In this document: positions 36,138 to 45,252 of the stretch, piece after piece | How the letters are laid out: each line of letters begins with the position of its first letter | How positions within the stretch are numbered: the stretch's first letter is position 1 | Assembly: GCA_023426545.1 (NCBI GenBank) | Contig: JAFAAN010000043.1 | Location: forward strand, 10,145-74,144 | Source: Pseudomonadota bacterium | Lineage (GTDB): Bacteria; Myxococcota; Myxococcia; Myxococcales; Myxococcaceae | Length of the DNA stretch: 64,000 bases | Reading direction: 5' to 3' | Program-made: the position numbers and the translations under genes | The notes under the pieces: model-generated | The model's input: only the letters and a program-made list of their open reading frames with translations | Databases searched by the model: none | Told to the model about the DNA's origin: nothing

Positions 36138-37808
36138 ATGCGCATCACCCGAATTCCCCTCCGCCGAAAGCTCTTCGGCGCGCTGTTGTGTTCCGTGTCG
36201 GTCGCGGCCTGTGGCCCGGCTCCCGAAATGGACCCCGCGGGAGAAGCGCAGTCCCCGGAGCTGGGAGCGCAGGAGCAGGGCGTCGTCTACGGCACCGACC
36301 ACCGCACGGACGTCTATGCATACACGGCGTCTGCGTTGCTGCGTCAGCGGGCCGAGAAGTCCACCGTGGCGCTGATGCGGCCGTCGGCCCTCAACACCGC
36401 CAACCCCAACAACGTCACCTTCAACGCGTCCTCGTTGCAGAGCGCGTACAACCTCTGCTCCACGCAGCGCTTCCTGAGTGACCCGACGCCGGCCTTCTGC
36501 TCCGGGACGCTCATCGATGACGACCTGGTGCTCACCGCGGGGCACTGCATCTCCACGTCGGACTGCTCGAACACGCGCTTCGTCTTCAACTTCTACCGCA
36601 CGTCGGCCACGACGCTGCAGACGGTGACGACGGCGGACATCTTCTCCTGCCAGGCCATCGTCGCGCGCCAGCAGGGCACGGTGAACGGCCGCAACCTGGA
36701 CTACGCCGTCGTCCGGCTGGACCGCGCCGCCACGCCGCGCTTCGAGCCCGCGCCCGTCCGCCCGGGCAGCACCGCGCTGCCGGTGAACACGGGCGTGTCT
36801 GTGATTGGCTCCGGCAGCGGCATTCCGTTCAAGATTGATGATGGCGGCTGGGTGCGGGATGCCCGCGCCGGCACGCTGGACTACTTCGTCGCCAACACGG
36901 ACACCTTCGGCGGTAACTCGGGCTCGGGTGTCTACGAGAACGGCAGCTTCACCGTGGCCGGCATCCTGGTCCGCGGTGACACGGACTACGTGAGCCAGGG
37001 CAGCTGCCGTGTCGTGAACCAGTGCGCCGACACGGGCTGCCGCGGCGAGGACATCACCTACGCGCGTCCCGCCGTGGACCACTACTGCTCCGTCGCCGGC
37101 AGCCTGCGCCTGTGCGGCACCACGGAGCCGCCTCCTCCGCCTCCGCCTCCTCCGCCGCCCCCGGGCAACCCGTTCAACTACTCCGCCACCAACACCAACA
37201 GCGCCCAGGAGAACACCACCAACTACGCCATCGCGCTGACGGCGGGCCAGACGCTCACCATCGCGACGTGCGGCCTGGCGGGCTCGACCTTCACCGGGGA
37301 TACCTACCTGCGCCTGCGCAACGCCGTCGGCAACGAGGTGGCCACCAACGACGACGCCTGCGGGGGCCGTGGCTCCAGCATCACCTACGTCGCCCCCACC
37401 ACCGGTGACTACATCATCAACGCGGGTTGCTACTCCAGCGGCAGCTGCACCGGCAGCGTCGCCTGGACGATCTCCAGCGGCTCCAGTGGCTCCACCAGCG
37501 GCAGCTTCAGCTTCAACGTCACCAACACCAACAGCGCCCTGCAGAACACCGCCAACGAGAACGTCACCATCGCCGCGGGGAAGACGCTCACCGTGGCCAC
37601 CTGCGGCCTGGCGGGCGCGTCCTTCACGGGCGACACCTACCTGCGGCTCTTCAATGGCGCCACGCAGGCGGCCGCCAACGACGACGCGTGCAGTGGCCGG
37701 GGCTCCAGCCTGACGTACACCTCGCCCACGGCCACCACCCTGCAGATTCGCGCGGGCTGCTACTCCAGCGGCTCGTGCAGCGGCACCGTGGTGTGGAGCA
37801 TCCAGTAG
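36138..37808 (+). CDS. Secreted trypsin-like serine protease lipoprotein with two C-terminal PPC-type repeats
   Basis: 556 aa. The leader ends in SVAAC, a good lipobox. The protease domain (about 45-330) has the chymotrypsin-fold triad: LTAGHC (His136), RNLDYAVVRLD (Asp188) and FGGNSGSGV (Ser261). A run of twelve prolines (about residues 332-343) links it to two tandem repeats of about 105 residues, each beginning F.(Y/F)(S/N)(A/V)TNTNSA and containing ATCGLAG, TGDTYLRL and GCYSSGSC. These are pre-peptidase C-terminal-type beta domains, usual on secreted proteases. The two copies are also similar at DNA level, a recent duplication. AGGAG precedes the ATG. A strong terminator follows. Confidence 0.88.
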   Translation: MRITRIPLRRKLFGALLCSVSVAACGPAPEMDPAGEAQSPELGAQEQGVVYGTDHRTDVYAYTASALLRQRAEKSTVALMRPSALNTANPNNVTFNASSLQSAYNLCSTQRFLSDPTPAFCSGTLIDDDLVLTAGHCISTSDCSNTRFVFNFYRTSATTLQTVTTADIFSCQAIVARQQGTVNGRNLDYAVVRLDRAATPRFEPAPVRPGSTALPVNTGVSVIGSGSGIPFKIDDGGWVRDARAGTLDYFVANTDTFGGNSGSGVYENGSFTVAGILVRGDTDYVSQGSCRVVNQCADTGCRGEDITYARPAVDHYCSVAGSLRLCGTTEPPPPPPPPPPPPGNPFNYSATNTNSAQENTTNYAIALTAGQTLTIATCGLAGSTFTGDTYLRLRNAVGNEVATNDDACGGRGSSITYVAPTTGDYIINAGCYSSGSCTGSVAWTISSGSSGSTSGSFSFNVTNTNSALQNTANENVTIAAGKTLTVATCGLAGASFTGDTYLRLFNGATQAAANDDACSGRGSSLTYTSPTATTLQIRAGCYSSGSCSGTVVWSIQ

Positions 37809-37824
37809 CACCGCTGTGACGTGA

Positions 37825-37856
37825 GGGCGCGGGTGGCTTCGCAGCCGCCCGCGCCC
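37825..37856. terminator. Strong hairpin terminator between convergent genes
   Basis: GGGCGCGGGTGGCT pairs with AGCCGCCCGCGCCC across a TCGC loop: 14 bp with a single wobble. It lies between the stops of the protease and glycosyltransferase genes and can serve both strands. Confidence 0.75.
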
Positions 37857-37891
37857 GCCGCTTCACAGACCCGAGGGGGCCCCGTCCCGAC

Positions 37892-39184
37892 TCATGTCCG
37901 GACGAGCCGCAGCACGGCCTGGGCCGCGCGCTCGGTGCCGTCCACGCCCGCCAGCGTCGCGGCCAGCGCGCGGGCCCGTGTGGCGACCTCGGGGCGCGAC
38001 ACCTGGGTGACCGCCTGGGCGATGGCGGCGGCGCTCAGCTCGGAGGGTAGGATGGCGGTGCCCACGCCGAGCCGCTCGACGCGCCGCGCGTTCGCGAGCT
38101 GGTCGCCGCCGAAGGGGACGACCACCATGGGCCGCCCGGCCGCGAGTGACTCCTGCACGGTGTTGTTCCCACCGTGGGTCACCACCAGGTCCACCTGCTG
38201 GAGCAGAGGGACCTGCGGGACGCTGCGGAAGACATGCGTGCGCGGGCCGGCGCGCGCCTGGAGCCGCTCGAAGCTGGCGCCAGCGCTGACCACCACGCCC
38301 ACGTCGTGCCGCGCCAGACCGTCGAGGAGGGTGTGGAAGACTTGTGGCTGACCGTTGAACACCGTCCCCAGCGAGACGTAGACGTGCGTGCGACCGGGCT
38401 CGATGGCGGCGAGCGCCGGGTCATCCCTGTTGGCGGGCAGGGTGCGCGGCAGGCAGGGCCCCGTCATCTCCACCGGGCCGGACAGCGGCTTCAAGCCGGG
38501 CTCCAGCTCGGGGGTGGTCGCCATCAGGTTGAGGTCCTCGGAGATGGGCGCGGCGAGCAGGCCCTCCGCCCTCAGCGGCACGCGCAGCGCCTTCGCGGCC
38601 CGGGCCACGCGCGCGTCGAACCAGCGCAGGAGCGCGATGCCCCGCTGCTCCGCTTGCGTCCACGCTTCGTCGCGAGGCGCGTCGTCCCGGAGTCCGCTGC
38701 CGAAGGGCGCCGCGCCCTCTACGTGAAAAGGGAGCGCGGAGTGGTACAGCGCCGCGTAGGGCCGCCGTGTCATGCGGGCAGCGAGCAGCGCCGCGGGCAT
38801 GAGGTAGTCCGCCAGCACGACGTCGGCGTTGGTGGCCTCGATGGCCGCGGCGATGCGGCGGGCCTGGGCTTCCATGCCCGTGGTGAACAGCCGCAGCGCC
38901 AGCGCCAGCTCGTCGAGCCCCCGCGCCCGGGTGATGCGCGCGCCGAACCAGAGCGTGGCGGGAGAGGGTGGCAGGGGCACGAGCCGGAAGCCGTCGCGCC
39001 GGAGCGCCTCGGGGAGCTGGGAGGCGTAGCGGAGCGGCTCCGGCAGCAGGCCCGGGAAGGGCACGGAGGCCACCGTGATGGCCATGGACACGTCATGTCC
39101 AAGCGCTCGCAATCGGCCCCCGATGGCGCGGAGCGCTTGGGTGTGTCCCGCCGTCGGATGTGCTGCCATGAGGACGCTCGCCAT
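37892..39184 (-). CDS. MGT-type glycosyltransferase (GT1 family)
   Basis: 430 aa. A GT-B fold enzyme: the N-terminal acceptor domain opens VLMAAHPTAGHTQALRAIGGRLRALGHDV. The C-terminal donor domain has VYVSLGTVF, SVPQVPLLQQVDLVVTHGGNN and GRPMVVVPFGGDQLANARRVERLGVG, the nucleotide-sugar binding signature of macrolide-type UDP-glycosyltransferases. It transfers a sugar to a small molecule or lipid; the acceptor is unknown and no natural-product genes adjoin. The start at 39184 is supported by family alignment rather than by its weak ribosome site. It is divergent from the MscS gene with 233 bp between. Confidence 0.88.
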   Translation of the reverse strand: MASVLMAAHPTAGHTQALRAIGGRLRALGHDVSMAITVASVPFPGLLPEPLRYASQLPEALRRDGFRLVPLPPSPATLWFGARITRARGLDELALALRLFTTGMEAQARRIAAAIEATNADVVLADYLMPAALLAARMTRRPYAALYHSALPFHVEGAAPFGSGLRDDAPRDEAWTQAEQRGIALLRWFDARVARAAKALRVPLRAEGLLAAPISEDLNLMATTPELEPGLKPLSGPVEMTGPCLPRTLPANRDDPALAAIEPGRTHVYVSLGTVFNGQPQVFHTLLDGLARHDVGVVVSAGASFERLQARAGPRTHVFRSVPQVPLLQQVDLVVTHGGNNTVQESLAAGRPMVVVPFGGDQLANARRVERLGVGTAILPSELSAAAIAQAVTQVSRPEVATRARALAATLAGVDGTERAAQAVLRLVRT

Positions 39185-39417
39185 GGGGCACAGCGTACCA
39201 GCGCATGCCTGGCGCCTCGCCTCATGTGCCTCGGATGACACGGGGGCGTCATGGCGCGTGAGCGAGCCCAGACAGGTGCCATCCCCCAGCGCTTCTTCAC
39301 CTGCATGCCTCGCATTCGCTCCGCCTCGATGCCGCGTGACATCGACCCTGGACAGTCGAGGATGTTCGTGATTGTTGGAGGTCAAATCATTGCCATTTGT
39401 CTCAGCAAGGAGCTGAC

Positions 39418-41067
39418 ATGCGCCGTTCACTCGCCCTACTCGTGTTGTTGCTGCTGCCCCTGCCGGGGCTCGCGCTGAACGAGGGCCTGGGCGAGCCTCC
39501 CGCGGACGTGGACCGGCGCACGCCCATGGCGACGGCGTCAGGCTTCCTGGATGCCGCGCATGCGCGAGACGCGGCACGCGCGCCCCACTATCTGTCCCTG
39601 TCTCACCTACCACCGGGGCAGCAGGCCGAGGAGGGTCTGCGGCTGGCGCGGCGGCTCGTCTTCGTGCTGGACCGGATGTTGTGGCTGGACTTCTCGAACA
39701 TCAGCCAGAAGCCGGAAGGTGACGCTGCCGGCACTGTCTACGCCTCGCTGGGGCAGATTCCGTTGCCGCGCGGCTCGGTGGACGTCCGCTTGCAGCGCGT
39801 GGACGGCCCGGATGGGCCCGTCTGGGTGGTCAGCGAGGACACGGTGCGCGCCATCGACACGCTCTTCACGGTGTACGGCTCGCCCCTGCTGGAGAAGCTG
39901 CCACCGCTGCTCTTCGTCCGGCCGGTGTGGGTGCTGGAGCTGTGGCAGTGGCTGGGCCTGGGCCTGCTGGTGGTGGCCGCGTGGCTCACCGGCCGTCTGG
40001 TGGAGGCGGTGGCGCTGCGGCTGGGGGCCCGGGCGACGGGCATGACGCAGGCGGGGTGGGATGACCAACTGGTGGCGGCGGGGAAGGGCCCCTTGCGTCA
40101 CCCGGTGGCGGCGGTGGTGGTGGCCTCCGGTACGCGCATGTTGCTGCTGCCTCCACCCGCGCAGCACCTGGTGGACGTGGTGGCGCGCTCGCTCGTCATC
40201 GTGGCGGTGGCGTGGTTCCTCATGCGCTTCGTGCGGCTGGCGGCGGGCTTCCTGGAGCAGCGGGTGAGCACGGAGAGCAAGGACGTGGCGCGGGTGCGCG
40301 GGCTGCGCACGCAGCTGGCCGTCATGCGCCGGGTCATCGAGTGCTCCGTGGTGCTGGTGGCGGGCTCGCTGCTGCTGCTCCAGTTCGAGGCCGTGCGCAA
40401 CGTGGGCGTGTCGCTGCTGGCCTCCGCGGGCATCGCCGGCCTGGTGCTGGGCCTCGCCGCGCAGAAGTCCATCTCCACGCTGCTGGCGGGCATCCAGCTC
40501 TCCATCACCCAGCCGGTGCGCATCGGTGACACCGTCATCGTGGAGGGCGAGTGGGGCTGGGTGGAGGAAATCACCCTCACGTACATCGTCGTGAAGGTGT
40601 GGGACCTGCGCCGGCTGGTGGTGCCGATGAGCCACTTCCTCGACAAGCCGTTCCAGAACTGGAGCAAGGTGTCGCCCGACATCATGGGCACGGCGGAGAT
40701 ATTCGTGGACTTCCGCACCGACGTGCCCGCGGTGCGCGCCGAGCTGCGGCGCATCTGTGAGACCGACGGCAAGGGGCTCTGGGATGGCAAGGTGGCGGGC
40801 CTCCAGGTGACGGAGTGCACCGAGCGCACCATCAAGCTCCGCGCGTTGGTGAGCGCGCCGGACTCGGGCAAGGCGTGGGACCTGCGGTGCCTCGTCCGCG
40901 AGAAGCTCATCGCCTTCCTCCAGAAACAGCCGCACGGCCTGCCGATGCTCCGCGCCGAGGCCACCCACGCGAGCGCCCCGGACGGCGCCGCCGTCACGCT
41001 CGGCGTGGTCCCACTGAGCGGGCGTGGCGGCGCGAACGTCTTGGTGCCAGCGAAGGGCCAGGACTGA
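39418..41067 (+). CDS. MscS-type mechanosensitive ion channel
   Basis: 549 aa, longer than E. coli MscS (286 aa) because of an N-terminal secreted-type extension: signal peptide (LLLLPLPGLA), then a periplasmic domain of about 140 residues. Four to five membrane helices follow. The pore helix is VGVSLLASAGIAGLVLGLAAQ, and the beta domain starts FSIT-like with QLSITQPVRIGDTVIVEGEWG and VVPMSHFLDKPFQNWSK. It opens on membrane tension to release solutes. ATG at 39418 is preceded by AAGGAG. It has its own AT-rich promoter region at about 39360-39400. Confidence 0.88.
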   Translation: MRRSLALLVLLLLPLPGLALNEGLGEPPADVDRRTPMATASGFLDAAHARDAARAPHYLSLSHLPPGQQAEEGLRLARRLVFVLDRMLWLDFSNISQKPEGDAAGTVYASLGQIPLPRGSVDVRLQRVDGPDGPVWVVSEDTVRAIDTLFTVYGSPLLEKLPPLLFVRPVWVLELWQWLGLGLLVVAAWLTGRLVEAVALRLGARATGMTQAGWDDQLVAAGKGPLRHPVAAVVVASGTRMLLLPPPAQHLVDVVARSLVIVAVAWFLMRFVRLAAGFLEQRVSTESKDVARVRGLRTQLAVMRRVIECSVVLVAGSLLLLQFEAVRNVGVSLLASAGIAGLVLGLAAQKSISTLLAGIQLSITQPVRIGDTVIVEGEWGWVEEITLTYIVVKVWDLRRLVVPMSHFLDKPFQNWSKVSPDIMGTAEIFVDFRTDVPAVRAELRRICETDGKGLWDGKVAGLQVTECTERTIKLRALVSAPDSGKAWDLRCLVREKLIAFLQKQPHGLPMLRAEATHASAPDGAAVTLGVVPLSGRGGANVLVPAKGQD

Positions 41068-41173
41068 GGGGTGTGTCGAGGGGCCCCACGGGGAGGCTCC
41101 GTCAGGCGGGCCGTGGTTGCCAGCCCCGCCACGCGAGGCCCACCTTCGGACAACGCTTCGTCTGGAGGTGGGC

Positions 41174-41830
41174 ATGGCTGGAAGGCTTGGCAATGCGGGT
41201 GGCGTGGCGGTCCTGGCGGCCATGCTGGGCATCGCTCCCCTCGTGGGACGGGTCTCCCGCGCGGAGGCGAGCCAGCCGCAGGCGGCGCGCGAAGTCCTGT
41301 CGGAGCGCGACCTGCTCCTGGCGCGGCTCGCCCTCGCCGACGCTCAGGCCATCGCGGCGGGCAACCTGGCGCTGGAGAAGTCCGCCAACCCGCAGGTGCG
41401 CCAGCTCGCCCAGCGGATGGTGGACGACCACCGCCGCCACCTCGAGGACCTGAAGCGCTGGGGCGGCTCTCCCACCATGGACAGGGTGGTGGCGGACCTC
41501 GCCCGGCCCCGAAACACGCCGGGCATCGGCGGGTCGGGAGGGGGCGCCGGGCAGGACATGTCCATGCAGCGCGCGGATGCCCGCCTGGAGCGAGCGGTGG
41601 GGGAGGCGCAGCAGCACCTGGCCGTGCTCCGCAAGGCGGAGGGGACGGTGTTCGACACGGACTTCCTGAAGCGCGTCATCGCGGACCAGGAGAGCACCCA
41701 GCACGTGGTGCAGCAGGGCAAGGAGCGCTTCAAGGACGACCACGCCTTCGTCCTCATGCTCGACAGGACGGGCAACCTCGCGGACCAGTCCCTGCAGCGG
41801 GCGCGGGGGCTGGAAGCGTCCATCGAGTGA
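41174..41830 (+). CDS. DUF4142 secreted protein
   Basis: 218 aa. A signal-like hydrophobic N-terminus (AGGVAVLAAMLGIAPLV) leads to a helical DUF4142 domain (ferritin-like in appearance): ADAQAIAAGNLALEKSANPQVRQLAQRMVDDH, and a second helical pair FDTDFLKRVIADQESTQHVVQQG. DUF4142 proteins are periplasmic, stress-associated and of unclear function. GGAGGTG precedes the ATG. It stands 106 bp after the MscS gene. Confidence 0.8.
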   Translation: MAGRLGNAGGVAVLAAMLGIAPLVGRVSRAEASQPQAAREVLSERDLLLARLALADAQAIAAGNLALEKSANPQVRQLAQRMVDDHRRHLEDLKRWGGSPTMDRVVADLARPRNTPGIGGSGGGAGQDMSMQRADARLERAVGEAQQHLAVLRKAEGTVFDTDFLKRVIADQESTQHVVQQGKERFKDDHAFVLMLDRTGNLADQSLQRARGLEASIE

Positions 41831-41897
41831 ACGTGGCGTGGCTTCGCCGGGCCTCGCCGGTTGACGTGGCCAAGGCGCGGCGCCTAACTCCGCGGGC

Positions 41898-42839
41898 ATG
41901 AGGATCGCCGCGTGGCTGCTGTCGGTGTACCTGTGCGCGTGCGCCACGCCCGTGCCTCGCGCGCCTCCCGTCGCTCCAGAAGGCGCGACGCCCGTGGGCC
42001 CCTTCGTGCCCGAGGCCCGCGCGCTGTTCGAGGGCTGCGTGCCCGTTCCTGACACCGAGGACTCCCGGCTGTATCGATGTGACGGCCTCACCGTCTGGCT
42101 GGCCGAGCGAGGTGACCTGACGCGAGCGCTGGCGCTCGATGAGGCCCAGGCCCGCGTCACCCAGCGCCTGGGGGCCGGTGTCACCTTCGTGGAGGATGCG
42201 CTCCCGCTCATGGGCAGGCCGTGGCCCACGCTCCGTTTCGAGCTGTGTGCCGCGGGCGGCTGCCGTGCTGGAGGCTACGTCACCGCCGTCACCGGCGAGC
42301 TGGACAGAGTGCGGCAGCTCGGGTGTGTGGCGAGGGCCCAGGAGCGGCCATTGCTGGCGCGCTGCGTGGAGTTGTTCGAGTACCTCGCGTCGAACGGCAA
42401 TCCGGAGGGGGAAGCGCTGGGCGCCGAGGCGCTGCTCGTCCCACCGCGTCTGCCGTGGCGTGCCCTGGCCGTGCCCTCGGACTGCCAGTTGTCGACGTCC
42501 ACGGCGCGAGCGGGGCGCATCCGCTGTGCGGACGCTTCGATGATGTGGAGCCTCTACCAACCAGCCCGGTCCGACGAGACGTCACGGTGGCGCGCGCGGA
42601 GCGTGGAGGCGCTGCGGGAGGCGCTGCCGGGCGCGGGACCGGTGGAGGAGGTACCCTGCCGCCTGGAGAACCTGGATACGCGTTGTGAACGCTTCACCGT
42701 GCCGTCGCCCGAAGGACCGCTCGTCGTGTGGACCGCCGCCGTGGAGTGGGAGGGGCGTGGGCTCTTCGCCGCGTGCAGCCACCGCGCCTCCGCGCTTCCC
42801 TATCCCGCCGTCTGCAACGGCGCATTCACCCTGCCTTGA
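41898..42839 (+). CDS. Lipoprotein of unknown function
   Basis: 313 aa. The leader WLLSVYLCAC ends in a lipobox-like LCAC with Cys near residue 15. The mature protein has many scattered cysteine pairs (about ten residues), which suggests disulfides, and a Trp/Arg-rich C-terminal half. I do not recognise a domain. It is 67 bp after the DUF4142 gene and 22 bp before the ABC ATPase start, so it may share the transporter transcript. Confidence 0.7.
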   Translation: MRIAAWLLSVYLCACATPVPRAPPVAPEGATPVGPFVPEARALFEGCVPVPDTEDSRLYRCDGLTVWLAERGDLTRALALDEAQARVTQRLGAGVTFVEDALPLMGRPWPTLRFELCAAGGCRAGGYVTAVTGELDRVRQLGCVARAQERPLLARCVELFEYLASNGNPEGEALGAEALLVPPRLPWRALAVPSDCQLSTSTARAGRIRCADASMMWSLYQPARSDETSRWRARSVEALREALPGAGPVEEVPCRLENLDTRCERFTVPSPEGPLVVWTAAVEWEGRGLFAACSHRASALPYPAVCNGAFTLP

Positions 42840-42861
42840 CGCTGGCGAAGGACGGCACCGC

Positions 42862-43620
42862 GTGTACGAGCTGCAGGATGTCTCCAAGTGCTTCGGGGCG
42901 ATTCAGGCCCTGCATCCGCTCAGCCTGGAGCTGCCCACGGGGCGCACCACGGTGCTGCTCGGGCCCAGTGGCTGTGGCAAGTCGACGCTGCTGCGGCTGC
43001 TCAACGGCCTGTTGCCCCCCGACACCGGGCGCGTCCTCTTCGGCGGGAAGCCCCTGCCCTCCGGCGGCGAGGCCCTGCTCTCGGTGCGGCGCCGCGTGGG
43101 CTACGCGCTCCAGGGCGGAGGCCTCTTTCCGCACCTCACGGGGGAGGAGAACGTCACGCTCATGGCCCATCACCTGCGCTGGTCCGCGGCGAAGGTGCGC
43201 GAGCGGCTGGGGGCCCTGGTCGAGTTGACGCGCTTCCCCACGGACGCATTGGCGCGTTACCCCGCGCAGCTCTCCGGAGGCCAGCGCCAGCGGGTGGCGC
43301 TCATGCGCGCGTTGATGCTGGACCCGGACGTGCTGCTGCTGGATGAGCCCCTGGGCGCGCTGGACCCACTGGTGCGCCACGAGCTGCAAGGGGACCTGCA
43401 CGACATCTTCGTCCGCCTGCGCAAGACGGTGGTGCTGGTGACGCATGACCTGGCGGAGGCGGGCTTCCTGGGCGACGACATCCTGCTCATGCGCGACGGG
43501 CGCGTGGTGCAGCAGGGGCGCCTCGAGGACCTGGAGACACGGCCCGCGGACCCCTTCGTCTCGCGCTTCATCCAGGCGCAGCGGCCGTTGCCCGGCGGCG
43601 GGACGGGAGGCGGAGCGTGA
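42862..43620 (+). CDS. Osmoprotectant/quaternary-amine ABC transporter ATP-binding protein
   Basis: 252 aa starting at GTG. Walker A is GPSGCGKST (about 34-42), signature LSGGQRQRVALMRAL, Walker B LLLDEPLGALDPL and switch VTHDLAEA; the Q-loop is YALQGGGLFPHLT. This pattern is typical of the OpuCA/ProV/EgtV group. It lacks the C-terminal CBS domains found in many OpuCA proteins. AAGGAC lies upstream. Its stop overlaps the next start (GTGA), and the next gene is the matching binding protein-permease fusion, so the two form one transporter. Confidence 0.9.
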   Translation: MYELQDVSKCFGAIQALHPLSLELPTGRTTVLLGPSGCGKSTLLRLLNGLLPPDTGRVLFGGKPLPSGGEALLSVRRRVGYALQGGGLFPHLTGEENVTLMAHHLRWSAAKVRERLGALVELTRFPTDALARYPAQLSGGQRQRVALMRALMLDPDVLLLDEPLGALDPLVRHELQGDLHDIFVRLRKTVVLVTHDLAEAGFLGDDILLMRDGRVVQQGRLEDLETRPADPFVSRFIQAQRPLPGGGTGGGA

Positions 43621-45137
43621 GGGGCGCGTGGGGTGTGCTCCTGGTGTCGCTGCTCGTGTTCGCCTGTGGAAGCGCCTCGACGTCCGGAGAGGGGACGCAC
43701 GGGGTGCGGGTGGGCTCCAAGAAGTTCACCGAGTCCGTCATCCTGGGCGAAGCGGCGACGCAGCTCGCGCGGAGCACGGGCGCGCGTGCCACGCATCGGC
43801 GCGAGTTAGGTGGTACCGCCGTGCTCTGGGAGGCGCTGCGCCGGGGCGAGCTCGACGTCTACCCCGAGTACACGGGCACGCTGCGGCAGGAGTTGCTGTC
43901 GGGGCGCCACCTGCCCGACGACGCGGCGCTGCGCGCGGCCCTCGCGGAGGCCGGCCTGCGGATGAGCCGGCCGCTGGGCTTCAACAACACCTATGCGCTG
44001 GGCATGAAGGAGGCGGAGGCGCGGCGGCTGGGCATCCGCCGCATCTCGGACCTGCGGGCCCATCCGGCGCTACGCATCGGCTTCAGCAACGAGTTCATGG
44101 ACCGCGCGGACGGCTGGCCGGCCCTTCGGGACAGCTACCAACTGCCGCAGCAGGACGTGCGCGGGCTGGACCATGACCTGGCGTACCGGGGACTGGAGAG
44201 CGGGGCGCTCCAGCTCACGGACCTGTACTCCACCGACGCGGAGATCGCCGCGTACGGGTTGCGGGTGCTGGAGGACGACCTGCACCACTTCCCCGTCTAT
44301 GACGCCGTGCTGCTGTATCGCGAGGACCTGGAGTCGCTCGCGCCCGAGGCGCTGGCCGCGATGCGGCGCCTGGAGGGGCGCGTGTCCGAGCAGGACATGG
44401 TGAAGCTCAACGCGGAGGCCCGGCTGGAGCGCATCCCGGAGGCCCGCGTGGCCGCCGGGTTCCTGGCGAGCGCGCTGGGCATTGCCTCGGAGGTGCGCGG
44501 TGACGGGTTGGCCTCGCGCGTGTGGACGCGCACGCGTGAGCACCTGTTCCTCGTGGGGGTGTCATTGCTGGCGGCGGTGGTGCTGGCGGTGCCCCTGGGC
44601 GTGGTGGCGGCGCGGCGGCCCCGGCTGGGGCGGGGCGTGTTGGGGCTGACGGGGGTCATCCAGACGGTGCCATCGCTGGCGTTGCTGGTGGTGATGATTC
44701 CGCTGCTGGGCATCGGCTCGCGCCCGGCGATTGCCGCGCTGTTCCTCTACAGCCTGCTGCCCATTGTCCGGAACACGGCGGCGGGGCTGGCGGGTATCCC
44801 GCTGGAGGTCCGCGAGTCCGCGGAGGCGCTGGGGCTGCCCGCGCGGGCGCGACTGTGGCGCATCGAGCTGCCCATGGCCGCGCCATCCATCCTCGCTGGC
44901 ATCCAGACGGCCGCTGTCATCAACGTGGGCACGGCCACGCTGGGCGCGCTGGTGGGGGCCGGGGGCTATGGGCAGCCGATTCTCACCGGCATCCGGTTGG
45001 ACAACGCGGCGCTCATCCTGGAGGGCGCGATTCCGGCTGCCGCGCTGGCGCTCCTGGTCAGCGGCTTGTTCGACGTCGTCGAGCGCCTCGTGGTGCCGCG
45101 GGGCTTGCGCTTGGGGGCCGCGTCGCGTCCGCGTTGA
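43617..45137 (+). CDS. ABC transporter fusion: OpuAC-type binding protein at the N-terminus, permease at the C-terminus
   Basis: 506 aa. A hydrophobic leader with FAC (possible lipobox) precedes an OpuAC/ProX-type binding domain (about 30-290): VRVGSKKFTESVILGE, ELGGTAVLWEALRRGELDVYPEYTGT, GFNNTYALGMK, LGIRRISDL. Residues about 305-500 are a permease with six helices, the loop signature EVRESAEALGLPARARLWRIELPMAAP and GAGGYGQPILTGIRL. It probably imports a quaternary amine such as glycine betaine or choline. In the better known fusions the order is permease first, binding protein second; here it is reversed. The GTG start overlaps the ATPase stop by 4 bp. Confidence 0.88.
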   Translation: MRGAWGVLLVSLLVFACGSASTSGEGTHGVRVGSKKFTESVILGEAATQLARSTGARATHRRELGGTAVLWEALRRGELDVYPEYTGTLRQELLSGRHLPDDAALRAALAEAGLRMSRPLGFNNTYALGMKEAEARRLGIRRISDLRAHPALRIGFSNEFMDRADGWPALRDSYQLPQQDVRGLDHDLAYRGLESGALQLTDLYSTDAEIAAYGLRVLEDDLHHFPVYDAVLLYREDLESLAPEALAAMRRLEGRVSEQDMVKLNAEARLERIPEARVAAGFLASALGIASEVRGDGLASRVWTRTREHLFLVGVSLLAAVVLAVPLGVVAARRPRLGRGVLGLTGVIQTVPSLALLVVMIPLLGIGSRPAIAALFLYSLLPIVRNTAAGLAGIPLEVRESAEALGLPARARLWRIELPMAAPSILAGIQTAAVINVGTATLGALVGAGGYGQPILTGIRLDNAALILEGAIPAAALALLVSGLFDVVERLVVPRGLRLGAASRPR

Positions 45138-45156
45138 GGCAGGGGCGGAGGAAAGC

Positions 45157-45215
45157 CGTCCTGTTCTACCGTGAGCGTGCCGTGTCCAGCTCACCGCCCT
45201 CGACGCGTCGCAACG
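45157..45215 (+). pseudogene. Possible decayed 3' end of a DUSAM gene
   Basis: CGTCCTGTTCTACCGTGAGC at 45157 and the next bases match the coding tail of the DUSAM gene at the left edge (positions 28-52) in 22 of 25 bases, and translate to VLFYRERA against VVPFYRELA. The similarity fades after about 60 bp and no ORF surrounds it. It lies beside the intact DUSAM gene on the other strand. The match is short, so chance is not excluded. Confidence 0.4.
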
Positions 45216-45252
45216 AGCGTTGGAGTACGGCTGAGACGTGCTCCCGTCGCTG

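Noticed and set aside
37133..37165. CCT/CCG-rich run that could be a microsatellite
   Set aside because: It encodes the twelve-proline linker of the protease, a normal protein feature.
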